Shown here: piece by piece, positions 34,385 to 43,881 of the stretch
Layout of the letters: the number at the start of each line of letters is the position of its first letter
Numbering within the stretch: the stretch's first letter is position 1
Assembly: GCA_965225935.1 (NCBI GenBank)
Contig: CBDDCC010000023.1
Coordinates: forward strand, 186,001-250,000
Direction: 5' to 3'
Length of the DNA: 64,000 bases
From: CALJXB01 sp965225935
GTDB lineage: Bacteria; Pseudomonadota; Alphaproteobacteria; Kiloniellales; JAKSDN01
Program-made: the position numbers and the translations under genes
Notes under the pieces: generated by a model
Database searches by the model: none
Told to the model about the DNA's origin: nothing
What the model saw: only the letters and a program-made list of their open reading frames with translations

Positions 34385-35700
34385 GATCCCCTATCGTTTC
34401 TCAGAACTCCAAGTTCTAGAGGTTGCACGCCGATCGAGAGACGATCGGTCAATGGATCTCGGCCGAACTGCGCGAATCGCGTATGGTCCTTCGCGGGTCC
34501 AAAGGATTGACGGCAGTTCGTCTCAGAGCAACGCCCAGCCGCCCGGAGGCTGGATCGGCACCGGTCAAGCCAGGAATGCACCAGTGTGTCGATCTCTAGG
34601 CAGCGAGACGCTCATATCGGTGATGCAAGCCGCCAGCTTCGGGAATGGCCACAACCTGGCCTCCAAATGCTGGATCAATTGGCCTTGGGATGGGAGCGTC
34701 CTTCTTCAAGGCCAGGTGGGTTCGGATCTGGTTGTAGTACGCGAAGTAGGAACGGAGAACACGCCTTAGGTGACGTTCGTCCAGGGCGACGATGTGGTCC
34801 AAGCATTCTCGTCGTATGGACCCGATGATCCGCTCGACATAGCCGTTCTGCCAGGGCGACCTCGGGGCCGTTGGGGTATCTCGTATGCCCATCGCGGTTA
34901 CCCTATCGCGGAAGGCCTGGCCATAGGTGCGGTGGCGATCGCGAATGAGGAACCTCGGCGCTTCGTCCCAGGGAAAAGCTTCGGTGATCTGCCGAGCTGT
35001 CCATTCGGCCGTTGGATTCGCGGTGACACCGAAGTGAACCACCTTCCGTCGATCGTGGCTCAGAACGACGAGCACGAAGAGGATCTTGAAGGTCAGTGTC
35101 GGGACAACCAGGAAGTCAATCGAGGCCGTGCAATGGAGGTGGTTGCGGAGAAAGGTCTTCCATCTTTGACCAGGATCCGGAGGGCGTCGGGGCATGTACC
35201 TAGAGACCGTGGCCTGGCTGACTTGGAAACCAAGCTTCATGAGCTCGCCGTGAATCCTAGGTGCGCCCCATAGTGGGTTCTGCACACTCATCTGTCGAAC
35301 GAGGGCTCGTATCTCACTGGATGTCCTCGGTCGTCCACGCTGCCGCCTTGACCTCCAGCGCCAATAGGTCCGGAAGCCTTCTCGATGCCACCGCACCAAG
35401 GTCTTCGGGTGGACGATACAGATTGACGATACGATTTTGGGCCACATCCGACACAGCCAGGAGAGGATATAACAGTCCACCTTTTTGAGACGAGCGCGCC
35501 TAGGTGAGGACCGTTTCAGAATCTGCAGCTGATGACGGAGCACCAAATTTTCAAACTGGAGATCTGCCCGCGACCTCAGACAGGCAACCGCCTGGGATGC
35601 AATCAATTTGAGCATCTGGATCATACACTCCAGATTATCAATCCCCAGTCCAAAGCCCAGGAATTCTCCAGGAATCTAAGTTTTAAGGAACCGCAGCCCA
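34385..35700 (-). mobile_element. Integrase-core IS, copy 3 (divergent)
   Basis: This element carries the third, more divergent integrase-core transposase. Exact ends could not be fixed: the long terminal repeats seen around copy 2 are not obvious here. The limits given run from the broken aminotransferase to the first sequence that resembles the adjoining regulatory region. Confidence 0.55.
34596..35624 (-). CDS. Integrase-core (rve/DDE) transposase, copy 3
   Basis: The 342-residue transposase is of the same family as copies 1 and 2 but clearly divergent. DDE residues are ASIDFLVVP, IRDRHRTYG and GYVERIIGSIRRE. It ends GGLHHRYERLAA. The frame is intact. Its insertion coincides with the loss of an aminotransferase N-terminus. 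Confidence 0.88.
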   Translation of the reverse strand: MIQMLKLIASQAVACLRSRADLQFENLVLRHQLQILKRSSPRRARLKKVDCYILSWLCRMWPKIVSSICIVHPKTLVRWHREGFRTYWRWRSRRQRGRPRTSSEIRALVRQMSVQNPLWGAPRIHGELMKLGFQVSQATVSRYMPRRPPDPGQRWKTFLRNHLHCTASIDFLVVPTLTFKILFVLVVLSHDRRKVVHFGVTANPTAEWTARQITEAFPWDEAPRFLIRDRHRTYGQAFRDRVTAMGIRDTPTAPRSPWQNGYVERIIGSIRRECLDHIVALDERHLRRVLRSYFAYYNQIRTHLALKKDAPIPRPIDPAFGGQVVAIPEAGGLHHRYERLAA

Positions 35701-36043
35701 TTTCAGCGGACGTCATTGCTCCACAGCGCCCGAATATTTATGTCAGACATTATTATGCTTGCAAGGCCTGCTGTGCAACACATAATGTCAAACACTACAG
35801 CTATGCTCTCAGTCCGATGAAGGTCCAAACCCTGTATCAGCAGCGCGAAAGATGAGCCGCTCTCAATTGATATCGTCTGCCCGTGGTCAAATTGTGGGCA
35901 GGTGTTCGACGCAGACAGGTGGCAAAAAGCGATGTTGGAGAACTGTCTGGTAAACCCAATTGGATTGAGTTCCTTATCATTAGTGCGCTCGCAATCGAGA
36001 AGCGTCGAGGAGAAATCGCGCTCTTGGATGCAGACCGCTGGCA
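35701..36043. other. Regulatory gap before the aspartate-dehydrogenase-like gene
   Basis: This ~340-bp stretch starts with an AT-rich segment containing the palindrome at 35740. The rest has only weak reading frames, none with recognisable content. Confidence 0.5.
35740..35750. promoter_or_regulatory. FCD-GntR operator candidate 1 (ATGTCAGACAT)
   Basis: This perfect palindrome is set in TTTATGTCAGACATTATTATG. It fits the TNGTNNNACNA shape of FadR/FCD operators except for the first base and lies about 300 bp before the aspartate-dehydrogenase-like gene. Confidence 0.62.
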
Positions 36044-36892
36044 GTGCTAACCATCGGAGACAGCGGCACAATGCAGTATGCAGGCGATGAGCTTCTCGTT
36101 GCACTTGGCGGATTCGGCGCAATTGGAGAAACGGTAGCGAGGCGTCTTGACGAAGGCATCCCGGGTCTCAAACTGGCAGCGGTCGCTGCGCGAAACGCTA
36201 ACAGTGCACACCGGCGTCTAGCCACCTTCCAACATCCAGTTCCAGTCATCCCCCTTGGTGCACTTGCCAACCACGCCGACGTGGTGGTGGAGTGCGCACC
36301 TGCTGCGGTCTTCACCGAGGTCGCCGAAGCAACGGTCCGGGCTGGACGAGTATTCGTACCGGTGACCGTGGGGGCGTTGCTTGGTTGCCCGGAGCTCGTT
36401 GATCTTGCCCGAGAGACCGGGGCGCGCATCATGGTCCCCACGGGAGCGCTCGTCGGCCTCGACGCGGTGCGCGCTGCGGCGGAAGGCGAAATTCACTCGG
36501 TAACGCTAGAGACGCGGAAGCCGCCGCGCAGCCTCGCAGGCGCACCCTATCTAAGAGAGCATCGGATTTCCCTTGAGAGCCTTGATGCGCCACTCAAAGT
36601 CTTTGTGGGTAACGCCCGCGTCGGTGCGACGGGGTTCCCCGCCAACGTAAACGTATGCGCTGCGCTCAGCCTGGCCGGTATCGGCCCAGAGCGCACGCAG
36701 CTCGAGCTATGGGCCGATCCCGACATCGCCCGCAACATCCACCGCGTCAGGGTAGAATCGGACAGTGCGCGATTTGAAATGACCATCGAAAACATACCAT
36801 CGGATGAAAACCCGAGCACTGGCCGGATCACTGCATTGAGCGTTCTAGCAACGCTTCGCGCCCTCGTCTCGTCACTCAAAATTGGCACCTGA
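36044..36892 (+). CDS. Aspartate-dehydrogenase-like NAD(P) enzyme
   Basis: This 282-residue protein resembles L-aspartate dehydrogenase/NadX-type enzymes (DUF108). It has a Rossmann motif (LVALGGFGAIGETVARRL), VVVECAPAAVFTEVAEATVRAG and the catalytic-domain segments TGALVGLDAVRAAAEG, TLETRKPP and ATGFPANVNVCAALSLAGIG (with NVN-AA-LAG conserved). It would oxidise or form an amino acid/imine at C2. GTG 36044 gives this length; ATG 36071 (MQYAGDE) is equally possible. It heads the island regulated by the palindromes. Confidence 0.82.
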   Translation: MLTIGDSGTMQYAGDELLVALGGFGAIGETVARRLDEGIPGLKLAAVAARNANSAHRRLATFQHPVPVIPLGALANHADVVVECAPAAVFTEVAEATVRAGRVFVPVTVGALLGCPELVDLARETGARIMVPTGALVGLDAVRAAAEGEIHSVTLETRKPPRSLAGAPYLREHRISLESLDAPLKVFVGNARVGATGFPANVNVCAALSLAGIGPERTQLELWADPDIARNIHRVRVESDSARFEMTIENIPSDENPSTGRITALSVLATLRALVSSLKIGT

Positions 36893-36965
36893 AGTTACCA
36901 TAGCTCTGATTTGAGATGAAAATTCCAGCGGATACGGTCAAAGAATTTGAAGGACGTTAGAACCG

Positions 36966-38627
36966 GTGAGCACTCGACGACAGCGAAAACCTGACGCGAG
37001 CGAAGCGTTGAGCCGGGGCGAACGAAGCCTGGGCGTCTTCGACTACGTGATCGTGGGCGCCGGCTCGGCCGGCTGCCTGCTGGCGAACCGGCTGTCGGCG
37101 GATCCCGGCCAACGGGTCCTGCTGCTCGAGGCCGGCGGCAAGGACAGCTATCTCTGGATTCACGTCCCGATCGGCTACCTCTACACCCAGAACAACCCGC
37201 GCACCGACTGGTGCTTCAAGACCGAGCCGGAGGTGGGGCTGAACGGCCGGGTGCTGGCATATCCGCGCGGCCGGGTACTCGGCGGCTGCTCGTCGATCAA
37301 CGGCATGATCTACATGCGCGGCCAGGCCCGCGACTACGACCTCTGGCGCCAGCTCGGCAATACCAGCTGGGGCTGGGAGGACGTGCTGCCCTACTTCATG
37401 CGGGCAGAGGACTTCTACCGCGGCGCCGACGCGGTGCACGGCGCCGGCGGCGAATGGCGGGTCGAAGACCTGCGCCTGTCGTGGGAGATCCTCGATGCCT
37501 TCCGCGACGCGGCGGCCGAGATCAGCATCCCCAAGATCGACGACTTCAATCGGGGCAACAACGAAGGCTGCGGCTATTTCCACGTGAACCAGAAGCGCGG
37601 CGTGCGCTGGAACACGGCAAAGGCCTTCCTGCGCCCAGCCCTGAGGCGGCCTAACTTGCGCGTCCTGACCCACGCCCAGGCCCTCAAGCTCCGCTTCGAC
37701 GGCCGGCGGGCGACCGGGCTCGAGCTGCGCGACACGGCGGGATTTGCTAGCGTGACCGCCCGGCGCGAAGTGATCCTCGCCGCCGGCGCCATCGGCTCGC
37801 CCCAGCTGCTGCAGCTCTCGGGCATAGGCCCAGGCGCGCTGTTGCAGGACCTCGGCGTGCCGCTGATCCACGAACTCAAGGGGGTCGGGGAGGACCTGCA
37901 GGACCACCTGCAGATCCGTCTCGTCTTCAAGGTCTCGGGCACCCCGACCATGAACGAGCGGGCGAACAGCCTCCTTGGCCGCCTCGGCATGGGCCTGGAA
38001 TACGCTCTGTTCCGGCGCGGCCCGCTCACCATGGCGCCGAGCCAGCTCGGCGCCTTCGCAAAGTCCGATCCGGCGCTGGAGACGCCCGACCTGGAGTATC
38101 ACGTGCAGCCGTTGTCGCTGGAGAAGTTCGGCGAGCCGCTGCATCCCTTTCCGGCCTTTACCGCCTCGGTCTGCAACCTGCGGCCGGAGAGCCGGGGCAG
38201 CGTCTGCATCCGCAGCCCCGACCCTCTGGCTGCTCCGGCGATCCGGCCGAACTATCTCTCGACAGAGCGTGACCGCAAGGTGGCCGCCAAGGCGATACGG
38301 CTCACCCGGCGCATCTGCGCGGCGCCCGCCCTCAGCCGTTTCCGGCCACAGGAGTTCAAGCCCGGGTCGCAGTTCACGAGCGACGAGGAACTAGCAAGCA
38401 CGGCAGGCGACATCGGCACCACCATCTTTCACCCGGTGGGGACGGTGAAAATGGGCCGGGACGACATGGCGGTGGTGGACGAGCGCTTGCGGGTGCATGG
38501 GATCGGCGGCTTGCGGGTGGTCGACGCCTCGATCATGCCGACCATCACCTCCGGCAACACCGCCGCGCCGACCATGATGATCGCGGAGAAGGCCGCCGAT
38601 ATCATCAAGAAAGATCAACGGGACTAG
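36966..38627 (+). CDS. GMC-family FAD oxidoreductase (choline/alcohol dehydrogenase-like)
   Basis: The 553-residue flavoprotein has the FAD Rossmann site (DYVIVGAGSAGCLLANRL), GMC signature 1 (GRVLGGCSSINGMIYMRG), signature 2 (AGAIGSPQLLQLSGIGP) and the C-terminal catalytic His-Asn region (IFHPVGTVKMG, TSGNTAAPTMMIAEKAAD). It should oxidise an alcohol to aldehyde or acid. BetA-like substrates such as choline or polyhydroxylated amines are possible. It lies 73 bp after the aspartate-dehydrogenase-like gene, so both are probably one transcript. Confidence 0.9.
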   Translation: MSTRRQRKPDASEALSRGERSLGVFDYVIVGAGSAGCLLANRLSADPGQRVLLLEAGGKDSYLWIHVPIGYLYTQNNPRTDWCFKTEPEVGLNGRVLAYPRGRVLGGCSSINGMIYMRGQARDYDLWRQLGNTSWGWEDVLPYFMRAEDFYRGADAVHGAGGEWRVEDLRLSWEILDAFRDAAAEISIPKIDDFNRGNNEGCGYFHVNQKRGVRWNTAKAFLRPALRRPNLRVLTHAQALKLRFDGRRATGLELRDTAGFASVTARREVILAAGAIGSPQLLQLSGIGPGALLQDLGVPLIHELKGVGEDLQDHLQIRLVFKVSGTPTMNERANSLLGRLGMGLEYALFRRGPLTMAPSQLGAFAKSDPALETPDLEYHVQPLSLEKFGEPLHPFPAFTASVCNLRPESRGSVCIRSPDPLAAPAIRPNYLSTERDRKVAAKAIRLTRRICAAPALSRFRPQEFKPGSQFTSDEELASTAGDIGTTIFHPVGTVKMGRDDMAVVDERLRVHGIGGLRVVDASIMPTITSGNTAAPTMMIAEKAADIIKKDQRD

Positions 38628-39009
38628 CTCGCATTACCTCAGCCATTTGAAGGGTCTGCCATCGCGTAAGGGGGGCGCGCCTTTGCACGACTGGACTGTC
38701 CGTAACAGGCTCGCCAAAAGCCAAAACGCGCGCCGATCCCAGGTCAGAGTTGATCGCTGATCTACAATTATAGATCGGCTCCAGAATCGAGCCCGGAGGC
38801 ACTCTTTCCGACCGACGTAGCGTGACGCAGACGGGCGTGACATTTGTCCGACAAATTGTTAAGATGACATCCGCCTTTGCGAGGCTGCGCTCTGGGGCGT
38901 GCTAGTCACAGAAGCGAACGAATCCTCGCGTGTCGGCGGGGAAACGGACCGCACCACAAATGTCGGGTAAAGCCATGGGACTTGCATCAAGCGGAGTAGG
39001 AGAAAATCA
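38628..39009. other. Regulatory gap with operator candidate
   Basis: The stretch between the GMC gene and the next possible gene holds the palindrome at 38843 and otherwise nothing recognised. Confidence 0.5.
38843..38855. promoter_or_regulatory. FCD-GntR operator candidate 2 (TTTGTCCGACAAA)
   Basis: This perfect 13-bp palindrome about the central C matches TNGTNNNACNA exactly. It lies 376 bp upstream of the ABC ATPase gene. Confidence 0.65.
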
Positions 39010-39222
39010 GTGAGCGACCGTCGCGCACTTCAGCCCTTCATGGGAGCCGGGAAAGGCGAGATCCATGGCGTTCTCGAATGGGTATACTCAATGAGGTCGA
39101 GAACTCGGGTCGCTAGGGACCCCTCCCCTCGCCGGTCTATCTCTCCGCAGGGTCGAATACAATTGCCGCCGTGGTTACTTGCTGGGTTCGCTCGCGCTTT
39201 GTCTGATGTTCACCTCCGATGA
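39010..39222 (+). CDS. Possible small protein or gene remnant
   Basis: A GTG codon preceded by AGGAG (GTAGGAGAAAATCA) opens a 70-residue frame beginning MSDRRALQPFMGAGKGEIHG and overlapping the ABC ATPase start by 4 bp. The second half is Arg/Pro/Ser-rich and does not look like folded protein. It could be a leader peptide that couples translation of the ATPase, or the 5' end of a decayed gene. Not recognised. Confidence 0.3.
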   Translation: MSDRRALQPFMGAGKGEIHGVLEWVYSMRSRTRVARDPSPRRSISPQGRIQLPPWLLAGFARALSDVHLR

Positions 39223-40331
39223 TTCCGGTCGTTGAAGTCCGCAACGCAGCAAAGCGATTCGGTGGTACTGCCGCATTGAACGGCGTTTCGTTCGACGTGA
39301 TGGAAGGGCAGTGCCTTTCACTCCTCGGACCAAGTGGTTGCGGGAAAACAACCACATTGCGGATCATCGCGGGTTTTGAGCAGGTCGATTCCGGAGCGGT
39401 ACGGATCAATGGCGAGGACATGTCTCGGAAGCGGCCCTACGAGCGCAACATCGGGTTGGTGTTTCAGGACTACGCCCTGTTTCCCCACATGACTGTCGAA
39501 CAGAACATCGCATACGGAATGCGCCACCGAAAGATGAGCAAGGCGGAGGTCCCCGCGCGCCTCAAAGAGATACTCGCCGTCGTGAAACTCACCGGCTTTG
39601 AGCGTCGACGGCCTAGCCAACTCAGCGGCGGTGAGCAGCAGCGTGTGGCGTTGGCCCGCGCACTCGCCACTCAGCCAGAGCTGCTGCTCCTGGATGAGCC
39701 CATGTCAAACCTCGACGCCAAGTTGCGCGAACAGGTCAGGGAGGAGATCAAGCAAATTCTGAAGGAAACCGGCTCAACCACGATCATCGTGACCCACGAT
39801 CAGCAGGAAGCGATGAGCATGGCCGAGACAGTGATTGTCATGAACGCCGGCCGCGTCATGCAACAGGGAAACCCACAGGAGATATACTCGCGGCCCGCCA
39901 ACCGCTTCGTCGCCGACTTTATTGGTAGGGCTACCTGGTTGGTCGGGATTCTCCAGGAGGAGGTCTCCCCTGGCATACGACGTTTCCAATCGAATGGCGG
40001 CCTCAGTCTCCTCGTCAGCGCCGGGACGGGCTCAGAGGGACAAGAGTGCCAGATCGGAATACGGCCGGAACGCGTTACGCTCGTGAGTAATAGTGAAGGT
40101 ACTCCGTGTGCGTCGGTGCCGTGCAGGAATCTCCTACCAGGTCGGGTCAAGGCCGTTACCCATCTGGGCCCCGATGTCCAGCTGACCCTGGCTACCAACC
40201 ACGGTGTGGAGATCCTTGCGTTGGAAAAATATGTCGGCCAGTCCATCGACCTCGAGGGGGAGGCTCTTGCGGCGTGCTTCGATCCGGGAAGCTGCATCGT
40301 TTTACCAGTAAGTATCGGGAAGGAGCGCTGA
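39219..40331 (+). CDS. ABC transporter ATPase, polyamine/iron (PotA) type
   Basis: The 370-residue ATPase has Walker A GPSGCGKTT (about 37-45), Q-loop FQDYALFPHMTV, signature LSGGEQQRVALARAL, Walker B LLLLDEPMSNLDAK and H-loop IIVTHDQQEA. A C-terminal TOBE domain (about 290-365) contains CQIGIRPERVTLV. This is the PotA/FbpC-like class. Its likely partners are the permeases and binding protein encoded on the opposite strand at 43.1-46.0 kb. The operator at 38843 lies upstream. Confidence 0.88.
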   Translation: MIPVVEVRNAAKRFGGTAALNGVSFDVMEGQCLSLLGPSGCGKTTTLRIIAGFEQVDSGAVRINGEDMSRKRPYERNIGLVFQDYALFPHMTVEQNIAYGMRHRKMSKAEVPARLKEILAVVKLTGFERRRPSQLSGGEQQRVALARALATQPELLLLDEPMSNLDAKLREQVREEIKQILKETGSTTIIVTHDQQEAMSMAETVIVMNAGRVMQQGNPQEIYSRPANRFVADFIGRATWLVGILQEEVSPGIRRFQSNGGLSLLVSAGTGSEGQECQIGIRPERVTLVSNSEGTPCASVPCRNLLPGRVKAVTHLGPDVQLTLATNHGVEILALEKYVGQSIDLEGEALAACFDPGSCIVLPVSIGKER

Positions 40332-40437
40332 AGGGCGTCGGGGTCTCATGTTGTCTGCCCCTGGGAAGAACGCAGATCGTCTGTATCGGTTTTGCCTCCA
40401 CTAAACAACAATCGGCCTTTGGAAGGTGATCAGTTCA

Positions 40438-41715
40438 ATGGAGCGACGTTCACACGAACAGTCTGCCGACTCCGCGTCCGAGTGGTGGCTGGAGTGCGAC
40501 CAATGCGGAGAGCGCTTCCCGCTCGGCGCCTATCTCGGTGGCTGCCCCAATTTATGCCAGAATAGTAGCAGAAGTGTCCTCGAAGCCCACTTTCGACCCA
40601 ATATGCCGCCCACACCTTTGAACCAGCGTGGCGCGGCGAGGAGCATGCATCGCTACCTCGACTTGTTGCCCGGTACGAAGGGGCGGGAGTGGATTGGCTT
40701 GGGCGAAGGCGGCACACCCCTACTGCGCTCCAGAGTGATCGGCCCGAGACTCGGCCTCAGCAAGCTCTACTTCAAGAACGAAACGGTCAACCCGACCTGG
40801 TCGTTCAAAGACCGGTATGTCGCAATCACAGTCAACATGGCTCGATCGCTCGGCTTTCGTAAATTCGCCGTCTCTTCGACTGGCAATCTCGGCGTCTCCG
40901 TCGCTGCCTATAGTGCCGCAGCAGGTGCGGAGTGTGTATTTCTAGCACCGCCGCACACTGGCCAGTCCCTAATCAATCAGGCGCACCTGCATGGTGCGCG
41001 GGTAGTCGTGAGCGAGGACGGTTGCCACCGGACGCTCCTCGAGCGGATCGCAGCGCACGAATCTTGGTGGCCGGTCGGCCTTTTCTTGCCGCGCACGATC
41101 CAGAACCCGTACGGCATCGAGGGGTACAAGAGCTTCGCCTACGAGTTAATCGAAGACTTAGAGACAGCACCGGTAGCCGTACTCTTCCCCTGCGCTAGAG
41201 GTAACGGCCTCTATGGTGCCTGGAAAGGGTTCCGCGAATCCCTCGATTGGGGTTGGATCGATCAAACGCCGGCTATGGTAGCCTGCCAACCCAAGGGCGC
41301 CAACTCTCTGGAGGCCTCACTGCGCGGCGACCTGGACCATGTCGTCGAGTTGCCCAGGTTCAGGAGCGTGGCCGTTTCAACTTCGGAACCCGTGGCCAGC
41401 ATGCACGCTCTGCGGGCGATTCGGGAGTCCGGTGGCAATGCTTTCTCGGCCAGCGATTCGGCTATTGTAGAGGCCGTTCGGTGGCTCGGTGAGGAAGGCC
41501 TTTACGTCGAGAATTCATCAGCGCTGCCGGTAGCCTGCCTGCCGCGGCTCGTCGACAGCCGGACCATCGATCCGGACGAGCCGATCGTCTGCGTTCTCAC
41601 CGCCGCAGGTATCAAATGGTCCGACACGCCGCCCCCGGGCCTCGAGCCGATCATCGAACTTGTCGATGACCCGAAAGCGGTCGATCACTTCTGTCAAGAG
41701 ATCGGCGTTGACTGA
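40438..41715 (+). CDS. Threonine-synthase-like PLP enzyme (fold type II)
   Basis: The 425-residue protein starts with a zinc-ribbon-like CDQC...CPNLC (C20, C23, C36, C40), seen in archaeal-type threonine synthases. The PLP core follows: GEGGTPLLRS, the Schiff-base lysine in NPTWSFKDRYVAIT (K124), SSTGNLGVSVAAYSA phosphate loop and VLTAAGIKWSD. It may be a lyase (ammonia or water elimination) rather than a true ThrC, given its place in a catabolic island. ATG 40438 follows GGAAGG; GTG 40426 is an alternative. It is about 105 bp after the ATPase gene. Confidence 0.83.
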   Translation: MERRSHEQSADSASEWWLECDQCGERFPLGAYLGGCPNLCQNSSRSVLEAHFRPNMPPTPLNQRGAARSMHRYLDLLPGTKGREWIGLGEGGTPLLRSRVIGPRLGLSKLYFKNETVNPTWSFKDRYVAITVNMARSLGFRKFAVSSTGNLGVSVAAYSAAAGAECVFLAPPHTGQSLINQAHLHGARVVVSEDGCHRTLLERIAAHESWWPVGLFLPRTIQNPYGIEGYKSFAYELIEDLETAPVAVLFPCARGNGLYGAWKGFRESLDWGWIDQTPAMVACQPKGANSLEASLRGDLDHVVELPRFRSVAVSTSEPVASMHALRAIRESGGNAFSASDSAIVEAVRWLGEEGLYVENSSALPVACLPRLVDSRTIDPDEPIVCVLTAAGIKWSDTPPPGLEPIIELVDDPKAVDHFCQEIGVD

Positions 41716-41773
41716 TGGGCTTGTGCCGAGTTCCGGAAACCAATTCCGAACCGATGGATCCGAGGCGTATTCT

Positions 41774-42943
41774 CTAACCCCGATTGCCGCCGTAGGTCTG
41801 TGCGAACAGTTTCCCATTCTTGATACGATCGTACGAAAGATCGGCGAAATCCTTATCGACACGACCTTCCAGGATCCAGGCCGCGAGACGCAGCCCGATC
41901 GCCGGTCCGAGCTTAAATGCGTGGCCGCTGCCGCCGCACGCGTCGTAGTAGCCCGCTAGCAATTCACGTGGTCCAATGAAGGGGTACCAGTCCGGAGTGA
42001 CGTCATAGAGCGACGCGTAAGTGGTCAGCCGCTGCACCCCAGCGAAGGGCGGGAAACGCTGCTCCATTCGTTTCAAGACGTCGGCCACGAACTCCTCGTC
42101 GGCGGTCTCCTTGTAGTTGTTCGGATCGACGTCGTAATACTCCTTGGGAAAGCCACGACCGACGATGAAGCGGTCGTCTCCGAGAGGTCGAACATAGATC
42201 GCGTCAACGGCATTGGAGATCGATTGGGTCGGAAGCGGCCTCCCCGGCCGAGCCTTCCACACGGAATCCTGCTCCCGGACGACCTGAATGGGCAGGTCGA
42301 TGCCCGCGCTACGGGCAAGGAGATGCGACCAGGGACCCGCGGCATTCACCACGGCTCCCGTCTCGATCGGCCCTTCATCGGTCAACACGCCAGTGATCCG
42401 GTCGCCGTCCCGCAGCAGCTCGCGGGCCGGATGCTGGAGCCGGACCTCGCCGCCCGCCGCCGCGAAGGCCTGTGTGTAGGCCTCCGTGGATTGCACCGGA
42501 TCAGCGTAGCCGCCGTCCGGCTCATGGACTACGCGGGCCACTCCGTCCGGATTCAACCATGGCATTCGCTCGGCTATCTCACTTTCGCTCAGGAATCCCG
42601 TATCGATTCCAACGGACTGCTGCATCGCAACGTTCTTCTCCGCCCCCGCCACGGACTCGGGCGGTAGAAGCATGTACCAACCGACCCGCATGTAACCTCC
42701 GCTCTTGCCTAGCTCATCCGGCATAGCGCGGAACATGGCGATGCTCTCCTTGGTGATCCGGGCCAAGAGTGGCGTCGAGTAGTGCTGCCGGATGATCGCC
42801 GCGCTCTTTCCTGTGCCGCCGGCTGCAGGTTGGCCACGTTCCAGCAGAAGCACCCGGGCCGCACCCATCTTCTTCAGATGATAGGCGGTGCTGGCACCCG
42901 TGATGCCGGCTCCGGCAATGACGACATCATAGCTCCTTGCCAT
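41774..42943 (-). CDS. FAD-dependent amine/amino-acid oxidase (DAO family)
   Basis: The 389-residue flavoenzyme has the dinucleotide-binding N-terminus DVVIAGAGITGASTAYHLKK, VLLLERGQPAAGGTGKSAA and the C-terminal DVTPDWYPFIGP, YYDACGGSGHAFKLGPAIGL flavin contact. It groups with sarcosine oxidase beta-subunit and D-amino-acid or opine oxidases that attack secondary amines. A GGAGAGGA site precedes the ATG. It is convergent with the threonine-synthase-like gene and 108 bp upstream of the permease genes' 3' end. Confidence 0.86.
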   Translation of the reverse strand: MARSYDVVIAGAGITGASTAYHLKKMGAARVLLLERGQPAAGGTGKSAAIIRQHYSTPLLARITKESIAMFRAMPDELGKSGGYMRVGWYMLLPPESVAGAEKNVAMQQSVGIDTGFLSESEIAERMPWLNPDGVARVVHEPDGGYADPVQSTEAYTQAFAAAGGEVRLQHPARELLRDGDRITGVLTDEGPIETGAVVNAAGPWSHLLARSAGIDLPIQVVREQDSVWKARPGRPLPTQSISNAVDAIYVRPLGDDRFIVGRGFPKEYYDVDPNNYKETADEEFVADVLKRMEQRFPPFAGVQRLTTYASLYDVTPDWYPFIGPRELLAGYYDACGGSGHAFKLGPAIGLRLAAWILEGRVDKDFADLSYDRIKNGKLFAQTYGGNRG

Positions 42944-43051
42944 CTATTGAATCCTCTCCAAGTCGAACATTCGAAAAATTGCACCCGGAATCGCCAGAAC
43001 CGCGATTCTTGATGATGAAGTGACAACTCCTTCGGGCGGCATGACGATAGG

Positions 43052-43873
43052 CTAGGCTCTGTAAATCCCCGTACCGATCAACTTGTCGAGGCCAACCAGC
43101 CGATCGAGCAGAAGGACCAGACCGGCTGTCACGAAAACCAGAAATCCGGAGGCCGCGGCAATGGTCAAGTTGAAGCGCACGCGCATGCTGGTGAGCAGCG
43201 CCACTGGCAACGTCGTCGAGAACGGATCGACCAAGAATAGGCTTAGCGCCAGGTCGTCCAAGGAGATCGAAAGGGCGAAGATGGCACCGGCCACAATTCC
43301 GGTTTTAGCGAGCGGGAAGGTGATCGACCAAAACGCCTGTCGATCAGTTGCACCCAGGCTCAGCGCCGCCTCGGTAAGGTTTCGCTTAATACCGACAAGG
43401 GAGGCCAGGGTCGTGCGGATCGTATAGGGCAACGTAATGATAACGTGGCCTCCGATCAGGCGGACGAAGCCGTCGAACACCCCTAGGTAGGAAAAGAAGA
43501 TCAGCAGTGCGAAGCCGACGATCACGGTTGGTACGACCAGCGGTGAAAGGAAAAAGGCGGATAGCGACTGCTGGCCAGGGAAACGGTGGCGGTGCAGGAA
43601 GACCGCCGCGCAGACACCCAGGACGGTCGACACGCTGGCTGAGATCACTCCGACGATCACGCTGTTCTTGAGCGCATTCAAATAATAGGGGTCCCCGAAG
43701 AACGCGAGATACCACTTGATGGAAAGTGTCGGTGGCGGGAACTGTCCGAGAAATTCTCGAGAATCGAGCGACATGATCATGGCGATTGCCACCGGAACCA
43801 TAAGGTAGACCAGGGTGAACACGATCAACCCAATGAAGAGCGCCAAAGCCAAGTTATCCGTGATCCGCTTCAT
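43052..43873 (-). CDS. ABC permease, PotC-type
   Basis: The 273-residue inner-membrane permease has six predicted helices and the coupling-loop EAA motif region (LTEAALSLGATDRQAFWSITFPL). It is of the BPD_transp_1 PotC class: FIGLIVFTLVYLMVPVAIAMIMSL is helix 1. It starts 8 bp after the PotB-type gene, so the two are co-translated and form the heterodimeric channel. Confidence 0.88.
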   Translation of the reverse strand: MKRITDNLALALFIGLIVFTLVYLMVPVAIAMIMSLDSREFLGQFPPPTLSIKWYLAFFGDPYYLNALKNSVIVGVISASVSTVLGVCAAVFLHRHRFPGQQSLSAFFLSPLVVPTVIVGFALLIFFSYLGVFDGFVRLIGGHVIITLPYTIRTTLASLVGIKRNLTEAALSLGATDRQAFWSITFPLAKTGIVAGAIFALSISLDDLALSLFLVDPFSTTLPVALLTSMRVRFNLTIAAASGFLVFVTAGLVLLLDRLVGLDKLIGTGIYRA

Positions 43874-43881
43874 CGGCTGGC

